From: an uncultured Gammaproteobacteria bacterium
GTDB lineage: Bacteria; Pseudomonadota; Gammaproteobacteria; GCA-001735895
Length of the DNA: 64,000 nucleotides
Direction of reading: 5' to 3'
Assembly (NCBI GenBank): GCA_947260025.1
Contig: CAMYON010000006.1
Span: 52,050-116,049 of the forward strand
The notes under the pieces: model-generated
Database searches by the model: none
The model's input: the letters and a program-made list of their open reading frames with translations, nothing else
Told to the model about the DNA's origin: nothing
Position numbers and translations under genes: made by a program
Shown: piece by piece, positions 50,511-60,429 of the stretch
How positions within the stretch are numbered: the stretch's first letter is position 1
Layout of the letters: each line of letters begins with the position of its first letter

Positions 50511-51756
50511 CGTGTTCGAGCTGATACTCGGTCCACCAGTGGCATAGCCTGTGCGGCATCAATCCAACCATCGTCTGAATGCACATGAAATCGTAGGCGG
50601 CGCGGAACACCGGGTAGCCTAGCAATCGCAGCGGCTGCTTGCCCTGGGTTCGATGAAAACGCGGCTGTGAACTCCAGATATCGCGCGCCATCTGGCTGAA
50701 GCGCCGCGGGATCGACACGTGGCGTACCTGGCGTTTCATGACGGTTTCGCCGACCTGCATCAGGGCCCCGATCATTTTCTGGCGATCGGATTGTATCTGG
50801 CTGGCTTGTTGATGCACTACCGGCCACAGTAAAACCGCGAAAATAAATCCGGGTGACACCGGCTGCCCGGTGTTGACGCGGTCGTCGGTGTTGACCAATG
50901 CCTGGTCGATAAAATCGAGCATCGATTCCGACGGCTCGTCCTGCAGCCATTCGTCCAGCGCCGGTACCAGGTATTTCAACAAGCGGTATTCGCGCAGCAG
51001 TTCGAACACGCGCACCGCTTTACCCGAGTGAAACAGTTTGATGACCTCATCGAACATGCGCGCCGGCGGGATCACCGCGAGCAGGTGCCCATGCTCGAAA
51101 ATCCCCTGTGCCGCCGATTCCTCGATGGTGAAATCGAGCTTGGCGGCAAAGCGCACGGCGCGCAGCATGCGCACCGGATCCTCCGGGTAGCGTTTGGCGG
51201 GGTCGCCGATCAGCCGCAGCTGTCGCGCCTCGATGTCCTGCAGGCCGCCGACATAGTCGAGCACCGCATAGTCGTGAATATCGTAGTAAAGCGCGTTGGC
51301 GGTGAAGTCGCGGCGGATGGCATCTTCCTCGATCTCGCCGAAAGTGTTGTCGCGCAGGATACGGCCCTCGTCGTTGGTCTCGGTTTTCGCGGAATCCTCG
51401 TCATGGCCGCGAAAGGTGGCGACCTCGATAATATCGCGGCCGAATCGGATATGAACCAGGCGAAAGCGACGACCGATGATGCGGCTGTTTTTGAACAGTG
51501 CACGCACTTCCTCCGGCGTTGCATCGGTGGCAATGTCGAAGTCCTTGGGTTGAATTTCGAGCAGCAGATCGCGTACACCCCCACCGACCAGGCAGGCCCG
51601 ATGGCCCGACTTGGATAGGCGATACAACACCTTGAGCGCGGAATCGGAGATCGATTTCCTTGAAATGTGGTGTTGGTTGCGGGGTATAACGGTTAAATGA
51701 TCTGCGCTCGCCTCTCTGTTTTTCACGCGTTTATGTAATTCTGCATATTGCGGCAA
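50443..51756 (-). CDS. pcnB: Poly(A) polymerase I
   Basis: RACLVGGGVRDLLLEIQPKDFDIATDATPEEVRALFKNSRIIGRRFRLVHIRFG; basic C-terminal tail ARKRPRRRRRRAS. Confidence 0.96.
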   Translation of the reverse strand: MPQYAELHKRVKNREASADHLTVIPRNQHHISRKSISDSALKVLYRLSKSGHRACLVGGGVRDLLLEIQPKDFDIATDATPEEVRALFKNSRIIGRRFRLVHIRFGRDIIEVATFRGHDEDSAKTETNDEGRILRDNTFGEIEEDAIRRDFTANALYYDIHDYAVLDYVGGLQDIEARQLRLIGDPAKRYPEDPVRMLRAVRFAAKLDFTIEESAAQGIFEHGHLLAVIPPARMFDEVIKLFHSGKAVRVFELLREYRLLKYLVPALDEWLQDEPSESMLDFIDQALVNTDDRVNTGQPVSPGFIFAVLLWPVVHQQASQIQSDRQKMIGALMQVGETVMKRQVRHVSIPRRFSQMARDIWSSQPRFHRTQGKQPLRLLGYPVFRAAYDFMCIQTMVGLMPHRLCHWWTEYQLEHGDSKQPEREARKRPRRRRRRAS

Positions 51757-51996
51757 TCATAGCATTTCATACCTGTACAAGAACAACTTATTAGTGTCGC
51801 CAGGGTTGATCTCGACAAATATCATACCCACTGGAGCATTGACGGCTGACCGGGTGCGTTTACATTGCGGTGGCGAGTAATCCGGTCTAAGGTCGTATTA
51901 CCGATATTCGAAACTATCACTATCCGAGATGACGGTGGGTATGAATTCGACAAGATTGACTGGTTAATTTGGTGAGTCGATCGATGGGGAATAACA

Positions 51997-52839
51997 ATGC
52001 GTTGCATCGAGGTCCGAAGTCTGTGTCAGGTTATAGCCACGGTCGGCGTCGCGCTGCTGCTGAGCCTGGTGGCGATGGGCGACGCTGCTGCGGAAACCGG
52101 CGCCCGCCCGGTTTTTTCCGAGACCTTCGTGATCCGGCTCTCTGCTTATCACATTAGCGATGCGGACACCGATCTTACGGTCCTGTCCAGCGACAACATC
52201 GGCACCGGGTTTAATTTTGTCGACGATCTTGGGGGTGACGATAGCGTCACCGTCCCGCGGCTCGACGGTTACTATCGGTTCAATGATGTGCATCGAATCG
52301 AGTTCTCCAGTTTTCGTATAGAGCGAGACGGCGAAAATCGGCTCAGCATAGACATCGACATCGGCGACGAGACCTTTACCGTCGGAGAGACCGTGGTATC
52401 GAGCATTGTCTATGAGTTGTTCAAGATTGGTTATGCCTACTCGTTTTATCGTTCGGAGCAGGTGGAGCTCGCGGTCACCGCGGGTTTGAACATGACCGAA
52501 TACGAATTCGACTACGAACTCGTCGACGGCTCCTCCGACGATACTTCCGATGCCAGCGGGCCCTTACCCATGTTCGGTATTCGTGTGGCCTATGCGATCA
52601 ATTCGAACTGGTCCCTGCATTACTTGAGCGAGGTGCTTTTTATCGAGACCAGCGAGGCCGAGGGTTCTTTTCAGACCTATGAGGTGGATATTCGCTACCG
52701 TCTCAACAAGAGATTTATGCTCGGCGCAGGGGTTCTTCGCTCCAGCATCGACGTGACCGCGGAAGATACCGAATGGAATGGGCGTATCGCGGACACCTAC
52801 GAGGGTTACCTGCTGTCCGGCATCTTTTACGTGGATTAA
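51997..52839 (+). CDS. Predicted outer-membrane beta-barrel protein
   Basis: Signal peptide followed by alternating amphipathic strands (e.g. VDIRYRLNKRFMLGAGVLRSSIDV), C-terminal strand ending IFYVD. Confidence 0.65.
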   Translation: MRCIEVRSLCQVIATVGVALLLSLVAMGDAAAETGARPVFSETFVIRLSAYHISDADTDLTVLSSDNIGTGFNFVDDLGGDDSVTVPRLDGYYRFNDVHRIEFSSFRIERDGENRLSIDIDIGDETFTVGETVVSSIVYELFKIGYAYSFYRSEQVELAVTAGLNMTEYEFDYELVDGSSDDTSDASGPLPMFGIRVAYAINSNWSLHYLSEVLFIETSEAEGSFQTYEVDIRYRLNKRFMLGAGVLRSSIDVTAEDTEWNGRIADTYEGYLLSGIFYVD

Positions 52840-52916
52840 TCCGATTCGAGCCCAGGCCCACGCGAGTGCGGGTAAAGGCTGAAACTTAAGTGCGAGAGAC
52901 CTATCCAGGCCCCGGA

Positions 52917-54776
52917 TTACTCGCTTTCCAGCTTTTCCCAGCGCCGATACAGCTCCTGCAGATCGGATTCCAGCAGCTGCAATTGTTGCTGTTCGTCGCG
53001 AATCAGCCCGGCATCCTGCTGGTAGTAATCGGGCGCGGCAAATTTAAGCTGCAGGGCTTCGATTCTGGTTTCCAGTTTTTCGATCTTGCCGGGCAGGGCG
53101 CGCAACTCTTTTTGATTCGAGGATGCCTTGCGGGCGGGCTGCCCGGGTTTGACCTGTTTCGTCGGCGGCGCGATTTTTTCGTCTTGCGCCGGGCGCCGCC
53201 GCAGCCAGTCCTGGTAACCGCCGACGTACTCGTTGACCACGCCATCGCCTTCGAACACCAGCGTGCTGGTCACGGTGTTGTCGATGAATTCGCGGTCGTG
53301 GCTCACCAGCAGCAGCGTGCCACTGTACTCGATCAACAGTTCCTCGAGTAACTCGAGGGTCTCGATATCGAGATCGTTGGTCGGTTCATCCATTACCAGC
53401 AGGTTGAAAGCGCGAGTGAATAGCCGTGCCAGCAGCAAGCGGTTGCGCTCGCCACCGGACAGCGCCTTGACCGGCATGTGGATCGATTTTTCGTTGAACA
53501 GAAAATCCTTGAGGTAACCGACCACGTGGCGCGAGCGGCCGTTGATCGTAACCTGATCGCCCGGCGCGGCGAGATTGTCGCGCACCGATTTTTGCGGGTC
53601 CAGGGTTTCGCGGTGCTGATCGAAATAAACGACTTCCAGCCGGGTGCCGGTCTTGACCCAGCCGCTTTGCGGCTCCAGCTTGCCGAGTAACAGCTGGATC
53701 AGCGTCGATTTGCCACAACCGTTGGGCCCCAGAATACCGATTTTCTCGCCACGCAGGATCTTGCAGCTGAAATCCCGGATGATGGGGCGATCCTCCCAGG
53801 CGAAGACGAGATTGTCGGCCTCGATGACGATTTTTCCCGAGGCCTCCGCCTGCTGCGCGGTGATTTTTGCGCTGCCGCTGCGCTCACGGCGCTGCGCGCG
53901 TTCCACACGCATTTTTTCCAACGCGCGCACCCGACCCTCGTTACGCGTACGGCGTGCCTTGATGCCCTGCCGGATCCAGACTTCTTCCTGCGCCAGCTTC
54001 TTGTCGAACAGCGCGTTGTGGCGCGCCTCGGTTTCGAGTTGGGCGGCGCGCGCCTCGAGGTACTTTCGATAGTCCCCGGGCCAGCTCGTCATCTGGCCGC
54101 GATCGAGATCGACGATGCGCGTCGCCAGCCGCTGCAGGAAGCTGCGGTCGTGGGTGATGAACACCAGGCTGCCGTTAAACCCGAGCAACAGGCTTTCCAG
54201 CCACAGGATCGAGTCGATATCGAGATGGTTGGTGGGCTCGTCCAGCAGCAGCAGGTCGGGTTCGGCCACCAGCGCCTGGCCCAGCAGCACGCGGCGCTTG
54301 AGACCGCCGGAAAGATCGGGGAAGGGCTTGTCGGCAGGCAGCGCCAGCCGCGATATCGTGGTCGAAATCCGGGTTTCGAGGTTCCAGGCGTTGTGGGTTT
54401 CGATTTGGTCCTGCAGGCGTTGCATGCGGCTTAGCGCATCGGCATCGTTGGCCGACGCCAGCGCGGCATGGTGCCATTCGGTAATAACCCCGGCAAGCTC
54501 GCCGATACCCTGCGCCACGCAGTCGTAAACGCTGCCGGTAAAATCCTGCGGCACGTCCTGCCTGAGCTCGGCGATGCGCAGTTCGGGGGCGTGGATGAGC
54601 TCACCCTCGTCCACTCGGATGTCGCCGGCGAGTATCTTCAGCAGGGTCGACTTGCCGCTGCCGTTACGACCCACCAGGCACACGCGTTCACCGGGCTCGA
54701 GCGTCAGGTTGACGTTATCGAGCAGCGGCTGGTCACCGAAGCTGTGGTGAAGGTTTTTGGCCTGCAGTAGCGGCAT
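52917..54776 (-). CDS. uup: ABC-F ATPase, Uup-like
   Basis: Two ATPase domains (VGRNGSGKST, LGPNGCGKST; LSGGLKRRVLL, LSGGERNRLLL), C-terminal coiled coil. Confidence 0.9.
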   Translation of the reverse strand: MPLLQAKNLHHSFGDQPLLDNVNLTLEPGERVCLVGRNGSGKSTLLKILAGDIRVDEGELIHAPELRIAELRQDVPQDFTGSVYDCVAQGIGELAGVITEWHHAALASANDADALSRMQRLQDQIETHNAWNLETRISTTISRLALPADKPFPDLSGGLKRRVLLGQALVAEPDLLLLDEPTNHLDIDSILWLESLLLGFNGSLVFITHDRSFLQRLATRIVDLDRGQMTSWPGDYRKYLEARAAQLETEARHNALFDKKLAQEEVWIRQGIKARRTRNEGRVRALEKMRVERAQRRERSGSAKITAQQAEASGKIVIEADNLVFAWEDRPIIRDFSCKILRGEKIGILGPNGCGKSTLIQLLLGKLEPQSGWVKTGTRLEVVYFDQHRETLDPQKSVRDNLAAPGDQVTINGRSRHVVGYLKDFLFNEKSIHMPVKALSGGERNRLLLARLFTRAFNLLVMDEPTNDLDIETLELLEELLIEYSGTLLLVSHDREFIDNTVTSTLVFEGDGVVNEYVGGYQDWLRRRPAQDEKIAPPTKQVKPGQPARKASSNQKELRALPGKIEKLETRIEALQLKFAAPDYYQQDAGLIRDEQQQLQLLESDLQELYRRWEKLESE

Positions 54777-54848
54777 CTGTATCGGCTGAATGAAACTGCG
54801 CTATTATGCGGCTTTCGCGCGAATTTTACAGTTGATTCAGGGGGCGCT

Positions 54849-55496
54849 ATGTGCGGACGCTTTTTTCTCGACGCCAAAGCGGGCGACATCATCGAGCATT
54901 ACAACGTGCCGCCACCCGACCTGTTCACGGCGCGCTACAACATCGCCCCGACCACGCCGGTGCTGGCGTTAAGCGGAGACAAGTTCGATCTCTACCGCTG
55001 GGGCCTGATCCCATCCTGGGCCAGGGACGTGACCATCGGCAACCGCATGTTCAACGCGCGCGCCGAAACCGTTGCAGAAAAACCGTCGTTTCGCAATGCT
55101 TACAGGCGCCGGCGCTGCCTGGTGCCTGCAGGCGGGTTTTATGAATGGCGCCTCGAGCACGGGCGTAAGCAACCTTACTGCTGTCATATCGACCATCAAC
55201 TGTTTTCATTGGCCGGAATCTGGGAGCACTGGCAGGATGCCGAGGGCAACGAAATTCAGTCCTGCGCGGTAATCACCACCGAAGCGCGGGGCGCGATGGC
55301 GGAGCTGCACCAGCGCATGCCGGTATACATCGCGCCGCGGGATTACACTGACTGGCTTGACTGCAACTCGGATAAAACCGAGGCTGCCGATCGTTTGTTG
55401 CGCGACACCGCGCCGGACTACGAGTATTACGCGGTCAATACCATGGTCAGTAATTCGCGCAACGAAGGCCCGGACCTGATCAAGCCGTTGGGATAG
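54849..55496 (+). CDS. SRAP domain (YedK/HMCES-like) abasic-site processing protein
   Basis: MCGRFF (catalytic Cys2), YNIAPTTPVLAL, FNARAETVAEKPSFRNAYRRRRCLVPAGGFYEW, HQRMPVYI. Confidence 0.95.
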   Translation: MCGRFFLDAKAGDIIEHYNVPPPDLFTARYNIAPTTPVLALSGDKFDLYRWGLIPSWARDVTIGNRMFNARAETVAEKPSFRNAYRRRRCLVPAGGFYEWRLEHGRKQPYCCHIDHQLFSLAGIWEHWQDAEGNEIQSCAVITTEARGAMAELHQRMPVYIAPRDYTDWLDCNSDKTEAADRLLRDTAPDYEYYAVNTMVSNSRNEGPDLIKPLG

Positions 55497-55517
55497 TCCC
55501 AGGTCCCTGGCACTCTA

Positions 55518-55814
55518 TCAGGGTTCGAGGCCGCCGTTGCTGATCAAGGCTCCGAGGCGCGTGTCGTCGTAAGCCTGCTCCAGTTCCGCGGCGGCCGCAT
55601 CGACAACCGCCTGGAGATCCCGGCCGCAGTTGGCGACCTCACGCCGCCATTGCTCGAGATAGGCGTCGGTGCCCGCCATCTTAGCGCGCATCGCGGCCTT
55701 GTCGATGGCCTCGGCGAAGCGTTCGGTAAGCACGATTTTCGCGGTTTCGCGGCGTTCCTTGGCGATTACCTGGGCGGGGATATCGCGCCAGTACACGGTT
55801 GTCAGTTTAGCCAT
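55518..55814 (-). CDS. Virulence factor family (Virulence_fact/PF13769-like) small protein
   Basis: MAKLTTVYWRDIPAQVIAKERRETAKIVLTERFAEAIDKAAMRA; the 331 aa ORF track entry is over-extended into antisense sequence. Confidence 0.65.
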   Translation of the reverse strand: MAKLTTVYWRDIPAQVIAKERRETAKIVLTERFAEAIDKAAMRAKMAGTDAYLEQWRREVANCGRDLQAVVDAAAAELEQAYDDTRLGALISNGGLEP

Positions 55815-55989
55815 CAAACGATTCTCGATAGGTGAAAACGGGGTTGCAACGCTGCGCGAGTATAAAGACGCCTGCCGCTCAAATCCAGTATCAAATATAT
55901 CGATTACAGGGGCCTGAAAATATTGTTTCCGCGGCCCGCAATAGGGCGTAGAATGCCGCGCAGTTTCGAACCCGGACTGGAGGGCGCTC

Positions 55990-56949
55990 ATGCTCAAAGT
56001 TGGTTTTATCGGCCTTGGCAACGTCGGCGGCAAGCTCGCCGGAAGCCTGTTGCGTAACGGCGTGGATTTAACGGTCAGAGACCTCGATGCCGATGTCGCG
56101 CAGCCGTTTCTCGATGGCGGCGCAAAGTGGGCCGATAGCCCGCGGGAAATGGCGCAAAATGTCGATGTCGTAATCACCTGCCTGCCCAGTCCTGCCGCGA
56201 GCGCGGCGGTGATGGAAGCCGAGGACGGCATTCTCGCCGGCCTCGCGCCTGGAAAAATCTGGGCCGAAATGAGCACCACCGATAAGGACGAAGTGCTGCG
56301 ACTGGGCGAGAAGGTCAGGGCCACCGGTGCCGAGCCGGTCGATTGCCCGGTGTCGGGCGGATGCCATCGCGCCGCTACCGGCAACATAGCGATCTTCGCC
56401 GGCTGCGAACGCGCTACCTTCGAGAGCATGCTGCCGTTGTTGACGACCATGGGTCGCCGTATTCTGCATACCGGTGAGCTCGGTTCCGCCTCGGTGCTGA
56501 AAGTCGTGACCAACTACCTCGCAACCGCCAACCTGCTGAGCCTGTGCGAAGCGCTGGTCACCTCCAAGGTCGCCGGCATGGATCTGAATACGACCTACGA
56601 GGCGATTCGCATCTCCTCCGGTAATTCCTTCGTGCACGAAACCGAGAGCCAGGTCATTCTAAACGGCAGCCGCGATATTAGTTTCACGATGGATCTGGTT
56701 TGCAAGGACATCGGCCTGTTTAACGACGTTGCCAAACGTGGCGGGCTGGAACTCGAACTGGCGCCGGTGATGGAACGAATCTTCCAGCAGGGGCAGGAAC
56801 GATACGGTTCGCGTGAGCTGTCGCCCAATATCATCAAGCGCCTCGAAGAAAAGGCCCAGGTCGAAATCCTGGCGCCGGGCTTCCCGCCTGAAATGGTCGA
56901 CGACGAGCCCGAGGAAGCAGGCTACGAAGTGCAGGTAAAGGGACGCTAG
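55990..56949 (+). CDS. NAD(P)-dependent oxidoreductase, 3-hydroxyisobutyrate dehydrogenase family
   Basis: VGFIGLGNVGGKLAGSLLRNG, VDCPVSGGCHRAATGNIAIFAG. Confidence 0.92.
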   Translation: MLKVGFIGLGNVGGKLAGSLLRNGVDLTVRDLDADVAQPFLDGGAKWADSPREMAQNVDVVITCLPSPAASAAVMEAEDGILAGLAPGKIWAEMSTTDKDEVLRLGEKVRATGAEPVDCPVSGGCHRAATGNIAIFAGCERATFESMLPLLTTMGRRILHTGELGSASVLKVVTNYLATANLLSLCEALVTSKVAGMDLNTTYEAIRISSGNSFVHETESQVILNGSRDISFTMDLVCKDIGLFNDVAKRGGLELELAPVMERIFQQGQERYGSRELSPNIIKRLEEKAQVEILAPGFPPEMVDDEPEEAGYEVQVKGR

Positions 56950-57009
56950 TCGTTACTTTTATTTTGCCTGCGGCCATGCTGCAACCGCGATGCCCAGGAG
57001 ACTGATCCG

Positions 57010-58152
57010 ATGCCCGATTTAAGTTATCTAACGCGTTCCGATCCTCATCGATTCGACCTGTCGGACGACAAGCCGTCGATGAAGGCGGTCGTGACTACCG
57101 GCAACGGAGGTTACGAGCGGCTGGATTACCGTGACGTACCGCGCCCCGAGATCGGGCCCGGCGAGTTGCTGTTAAAGGTGCTGGGCGCGGGCGTCAATAA
57201 TACCGAAATCAATACTCGCCTCGGCTGGTACTCGTCCTCGGTTACCAGCGGTACCGAGCAGTTCGCCGACAGTGCGGAGGAGGAGTCGTCTATCGCCGAT
57301 GGCGGCTGGAACGAGTCAACGCCGTTCCCGTTCATCCAGGGCACCGATTGTTGCGGTCGGGTCGTGGCGCAGGCCAGCGATGTCGCGCAGGACTGGAACG
57401 GCAAGCGCGTACTGGTGCGGGCCTGCATGCGCCTGAATGGTTTCGATTCACTGGAGAACATCTGGATGGCGTCGGATTTCGACGGCGCCTTCGCCGAGTA
57501 TGTCAAACTGCCGGCAAGCGAGGTCTTCGTGGTCGACAGTGACTGGAGCGACGCCGAGCTTGCCACCATTCCCTGCGCTTACGGAACCGCCGAAAACATG
57601 GTGCACCGGGCGGCGGTCGGCGCCGGTGACCAGGTGCTGGTGACCGGGGCTTCCGGTGGCGTTGGCTCCGCGGTGGTGCAACTGGCTAAACGCAGGGGGG
57701 CGTCGGTGATTGCCGTGGTGGGTGCCTCGAAAATGGATGCGGTCGCGGCACTCGGCGTGGATCGCATCGTCGATCGCGAAGCCGACCTGCTGCAAGAACT
57801 CGGTCAAAACAGCGTCGACGTAATGGTCGATAATGTCGCGGGCGAGGGTTTCGAATCCCGTTTGAAATTGCTCAGGCGCGGTGGTCGCTATGCATCCTCC
57901 GGTGCGATCGCGGGTCCGATGGTCAGCATGGACATGCGTGACTTTTATCTGAAGGATTTGAACCTGATCGGCTGCACCGCCTGGGACGAACCGGTTTTTC
58001 CGAATCTTGTCGGTTACATCGAGAGAGGCGAGATCGCGCCGCTGCTGGCGCGGACCTTTGCGCTCGAGGATATCGCCCTCGCGCAGCAGGAGTTCCTCAA
58101 AAAGAAACACTTCGGCAATTTCGTCCTGATCCCACCACAGGCTGACATTTAA
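57010..58152 (+). CDS. Zinc-type alcohol dehydrogenase / quinone oxidoreductase (MDR) family
   Basis: GPGELLLKVLGAGVNNTEINTRLG, VLVTGASGGVGSAVVQLAKRRGASVIAV. Confidence 0.9.
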   Translation: MPDLSYLTRSDPHRFDLSDDKPSMKAVVTTGNGGYERLDYRDVPRPEIGPGELLLKVLGAGVNNTEINTRLGWYSSSVTSGTEQFADSAEEESSIADGGWNESTPFPFIQGTDCCGRVVAQASDVAQDWNGKRVLVRACMRLNGFDSLENIWMASDFDGAFAEYVKLPASEVFVVDSDWSDAELATIPCAYGTAENMVHRAAVGAGDQVLVTGASGGVGSAVVQLAKRRGASVIAVVGASKMDAVAALGVDRIVDREADLLQELGQNSVDVMVDNVAGEGFESRLKLLRRGGRYASSGAIAGPMVSMDMRDFYLKDLNLIGCTAWDEPVFPNLVGYIERGEIAPLLARTFALEDIALAQQEFLKKKHFGNFVLIPPQADI

Positions 58153-58211
58153 CCGATTCGGAATTCGTTCCGCGCCTCCGCGAGAACCCTACGATTTAAA
58201 GCCCGGGCAAG

Positions 58212-59204
58212 TCAGAGCTGTTCGGCAATGTAAATAAACAGCGGTAACGTGAAAAAGGCGACGATAACCTGGAAGGTAACGATGCTCGACATCAACTCCG
58301 CGTTGCCGCCCATCTTGCGCGCCATGACGTAGGCCGAGGCCGCGGTCGGCACCGCGCCGGCTATGATCGCGACGGTGCGCGCCAGGCCGTCGAGTCCGAC
58401 CAGCCAGGACATCGCGATGATCATGGCCGGCATGCCGATCAGTCGAATCAATACGCCGACGGTTAACAACAGCTTGTGCTGCGCCGCGTGGCCCAGCTGC
58501 ATGCCGGAGCCCACCGCCAGTAGCGCCAGCCCGAGGCCGCCGGCGCCGATGATATCGATGCTGTCGAACAGGATGTCGGGCACCCCCAACCAGTTGAGCA
58601 GCAGCCCGATCATGCAGGCAATAATCAGCGGATTGGTTAGAATTTTTTTGGCCACGGCCGAGGCCGCGGGTTTGACCGTGCTGTGACCGTAGACCGATAA
58701 CACGATAACCGAAGCCACGTTCAGCAACGGCACCATAACCGCCAGTGCCAACGCCGCCAGCGCGATCCCTTCATCGCCGTAGAGCGGGCCAATAACCGCG
58801 ATCGCAACAAACCCGTGAAAGCGAGTTGCCCCCTGGAAAACACTACTGAAACTGGGGCCGCTTTGCGGGAAGCGCTTGCGAAACAGCGCATGCGTGGCGA
58901 CCAGGAATACCGACATCCCCAGGATCGCGACGATTAGCACCGTGATGAAATCGACCACCGGCACGCCCAGCAGGTCGGCGCGGCTCAGCGTGCGTATGAT
59001 CAGCGCGGGCAGCAGCAGGTAAAAACAGATGTGCTCGATCGCGGACCATACCGATTCGTCGACCACGCGAAACCTGAACATCAGGTGGCCGGTGGCAATG
59101 ATCAGAAAGATCGGGGTAATCGCGTTGAGAGTAGTGAGCAAGGAACTTCCGTGCTGGCGAACAGGCTGCAGTTTAGCAAAATATCCATCGTAAACGGTGA
59201 CCAA
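58212..59204 (-). CDS. AEC (auxin efflux carrier) family transporter
   Basis: 10-TM pattern; NAITPIFLIIATGHLMFRFRVVDESVWSAIEHICFYLLLPALIIRTL; start uncertain. Confidence 0.85.
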   Translation of the reverse strand: MVTVYDGYFAKLQPVRQHGSSLLTTLNAITPIFLIIATGHLMFRFRVVDESVWSAIEHICFYLLLPALIIRTLSRADLLGVPVVDFITVLIVAILGMSVFLVATHALFRKRFPQSGPSFSSVFQGATRFHGFVAIAVIGPLYGDEGIALAALALAVMVPLLNVASVIVLSVYGHSTVKPAASAVAKKILTNPLIIACMIGLLLNWLGVPDILFDSIDIIGAGGLGLALLAVGSGMQLGHAAQHKLLLTVGVLIRLIGMPAMIIAMSWLVGLDGLARTVAIIAGAVPTAASAYVMARKMGGNAELMSSIVTFQVIVAFFTLPLFIYIAEQL

Positions 59205-59304
59205 ACGCGGCCACTGCTAAATTTAGCTTCAATTATTGCCAGCCACCCGGTCTGTTATACGGAGTGTCGATTAGCGCGATGGATTCGTTCGAATACTTGC
59301 CGCG

Positions 59305-59535
59305 TCAAGCCGAAACTGCAAGCTGGTCTTCGTAACTGCAGGGTACCGAGCGCGGCTGCAGCGAGGCCTCAGCAACGACCGATTCGAAGGTTTTGACCTC
59401 CTGGGTGCTAACATCGAATTTACCGACGCGAATCAGGATGCCGTCGTTTTCCAGCGCGAGCACGATGGCCGCAAACTTGATCGGAGTGCCGTCTTTGCCG
59501 GTGTACAGGTAGTACACCATGTCACCCGGTTGCAT
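59305..59535 (-). CDS. Small hypothetical protein, predicted beta-rich, apparently translationally coupled to the pot operon
   Basis: 76 aa ORF; ATG overlaps the stop of the upstream permease (TAATG). Confidence 0.6.
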   Translation of the reverse strand: MQPGDMVYYLYTGKDGTPIKFAAIVLALENDGILIRVGKFDVSTQEVKTFESVVAEASLQPRSVPCSYEDQLAVSA

Positions 59536-60425
59536 TAGTGCGGGGTGATGCCTCTTAGTCGCTCGCTCCGACGCCGCAGTAATTCAAGCGTTGTGAGCAA
59601 GACGACCGAGAACAATACCAGGATGGTAGCCGCGGACAGAATCGTCGGGCTGATTTCCTGGCGAATGCCGGACCACATCTGGCGCGGCAGCGTATGCTGC
59701 TGGGGGCCGCCGATGAACAGGATGATGACGATTTCGTCGAACGCGGTAATGAATGCGAACAGCGCGCCCGAAATCATGCCGGGTGCGATCAGCGGCATCT
59801 GGATCTTGAAGAAATTGTAGGCCGGGGTGCCGCCGAGGTTGGCGCCGGCGCGCATCAGGCTGCGGTCGAAGCCGACCAGCGTCGAGGTCACCGTGATCAC
59901 GACGAAAGGCATGCCGAGAATCGTATAGGCGAGGATGATGCCGGCATCCGTGTTCGACAGGTTGACCTTGGCGAAAAAGAAAGCCATGCCGGCGGCGGTG
60001 ATGATCAGCGGTACGATTAGCGGTGAAATCATCAGTGCCATGATCGGGCGTTTCGCGGGCATGTGCTCGCTGGAAAGTCCGAGCGCCGCCAGGGTGCCGA
60101 GGAAGGTTGCCAGTAGAGTCGAAATAACCGCGTAGTAAAGGCTGCGCCCGGCGCCCGTCATCCACTTGTTGTGGCACATGGTCGAGGCGACATCCTCGAC
60201 ATCGCCACACATACCGAACAGGCTCTTGTACCAGCGCACGGAGAACGCATCGGGGTCGAGCGACAGCATTTCCGGGGTAAAATTCAGGAACGGGGTGGCG
60301 GTAAACGACAGCGGAATGACGGCGACCAGCGGCGCGACCAGGAAGAACAGCACGAAAATGCAGAACGCCATGTAAAAGTAATGCCAGATGCGTTGACCCG
60401 TTGTCGCGTAGATTGGTAAAGCCAT
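59535..60425 (-). CDS. Polyamine-type ABC transporter permease (PotC/PotI-like)
   Basis: BPD permease TM pattern with EAA-like loop RAGANLGGTPAYNFFKIQMPLIAPGMISG. Confidence 0.92.
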   Translation of the reverse strand: MALPIYATTGQRIWHYFYMAFCIFVLFFLVAPLVAVIPLSFTATPFLNFTPEMLSLDPDAFSVRWYKSLFGMCGDVEDVASTMCHNKWMTGAGRSLYYAVISTLLATFLGTLAALGLSSEHMPAKRPIMALMISPLIVPLIITAAGMAFFFAKVNLSNTDAGIILAYTILGMPFVVITVTSTLVGFDRSLMRAGANLGGTPAYNFFKIQMPLIAPGMISGALFAFITAFDEIVIILFIGGPQQHTLPRQMWSGIRQEISPTILSAATILVLFSVVLLTTLELLRRRSERLRGITPH

Positions 60426-60429
60426 GTCT

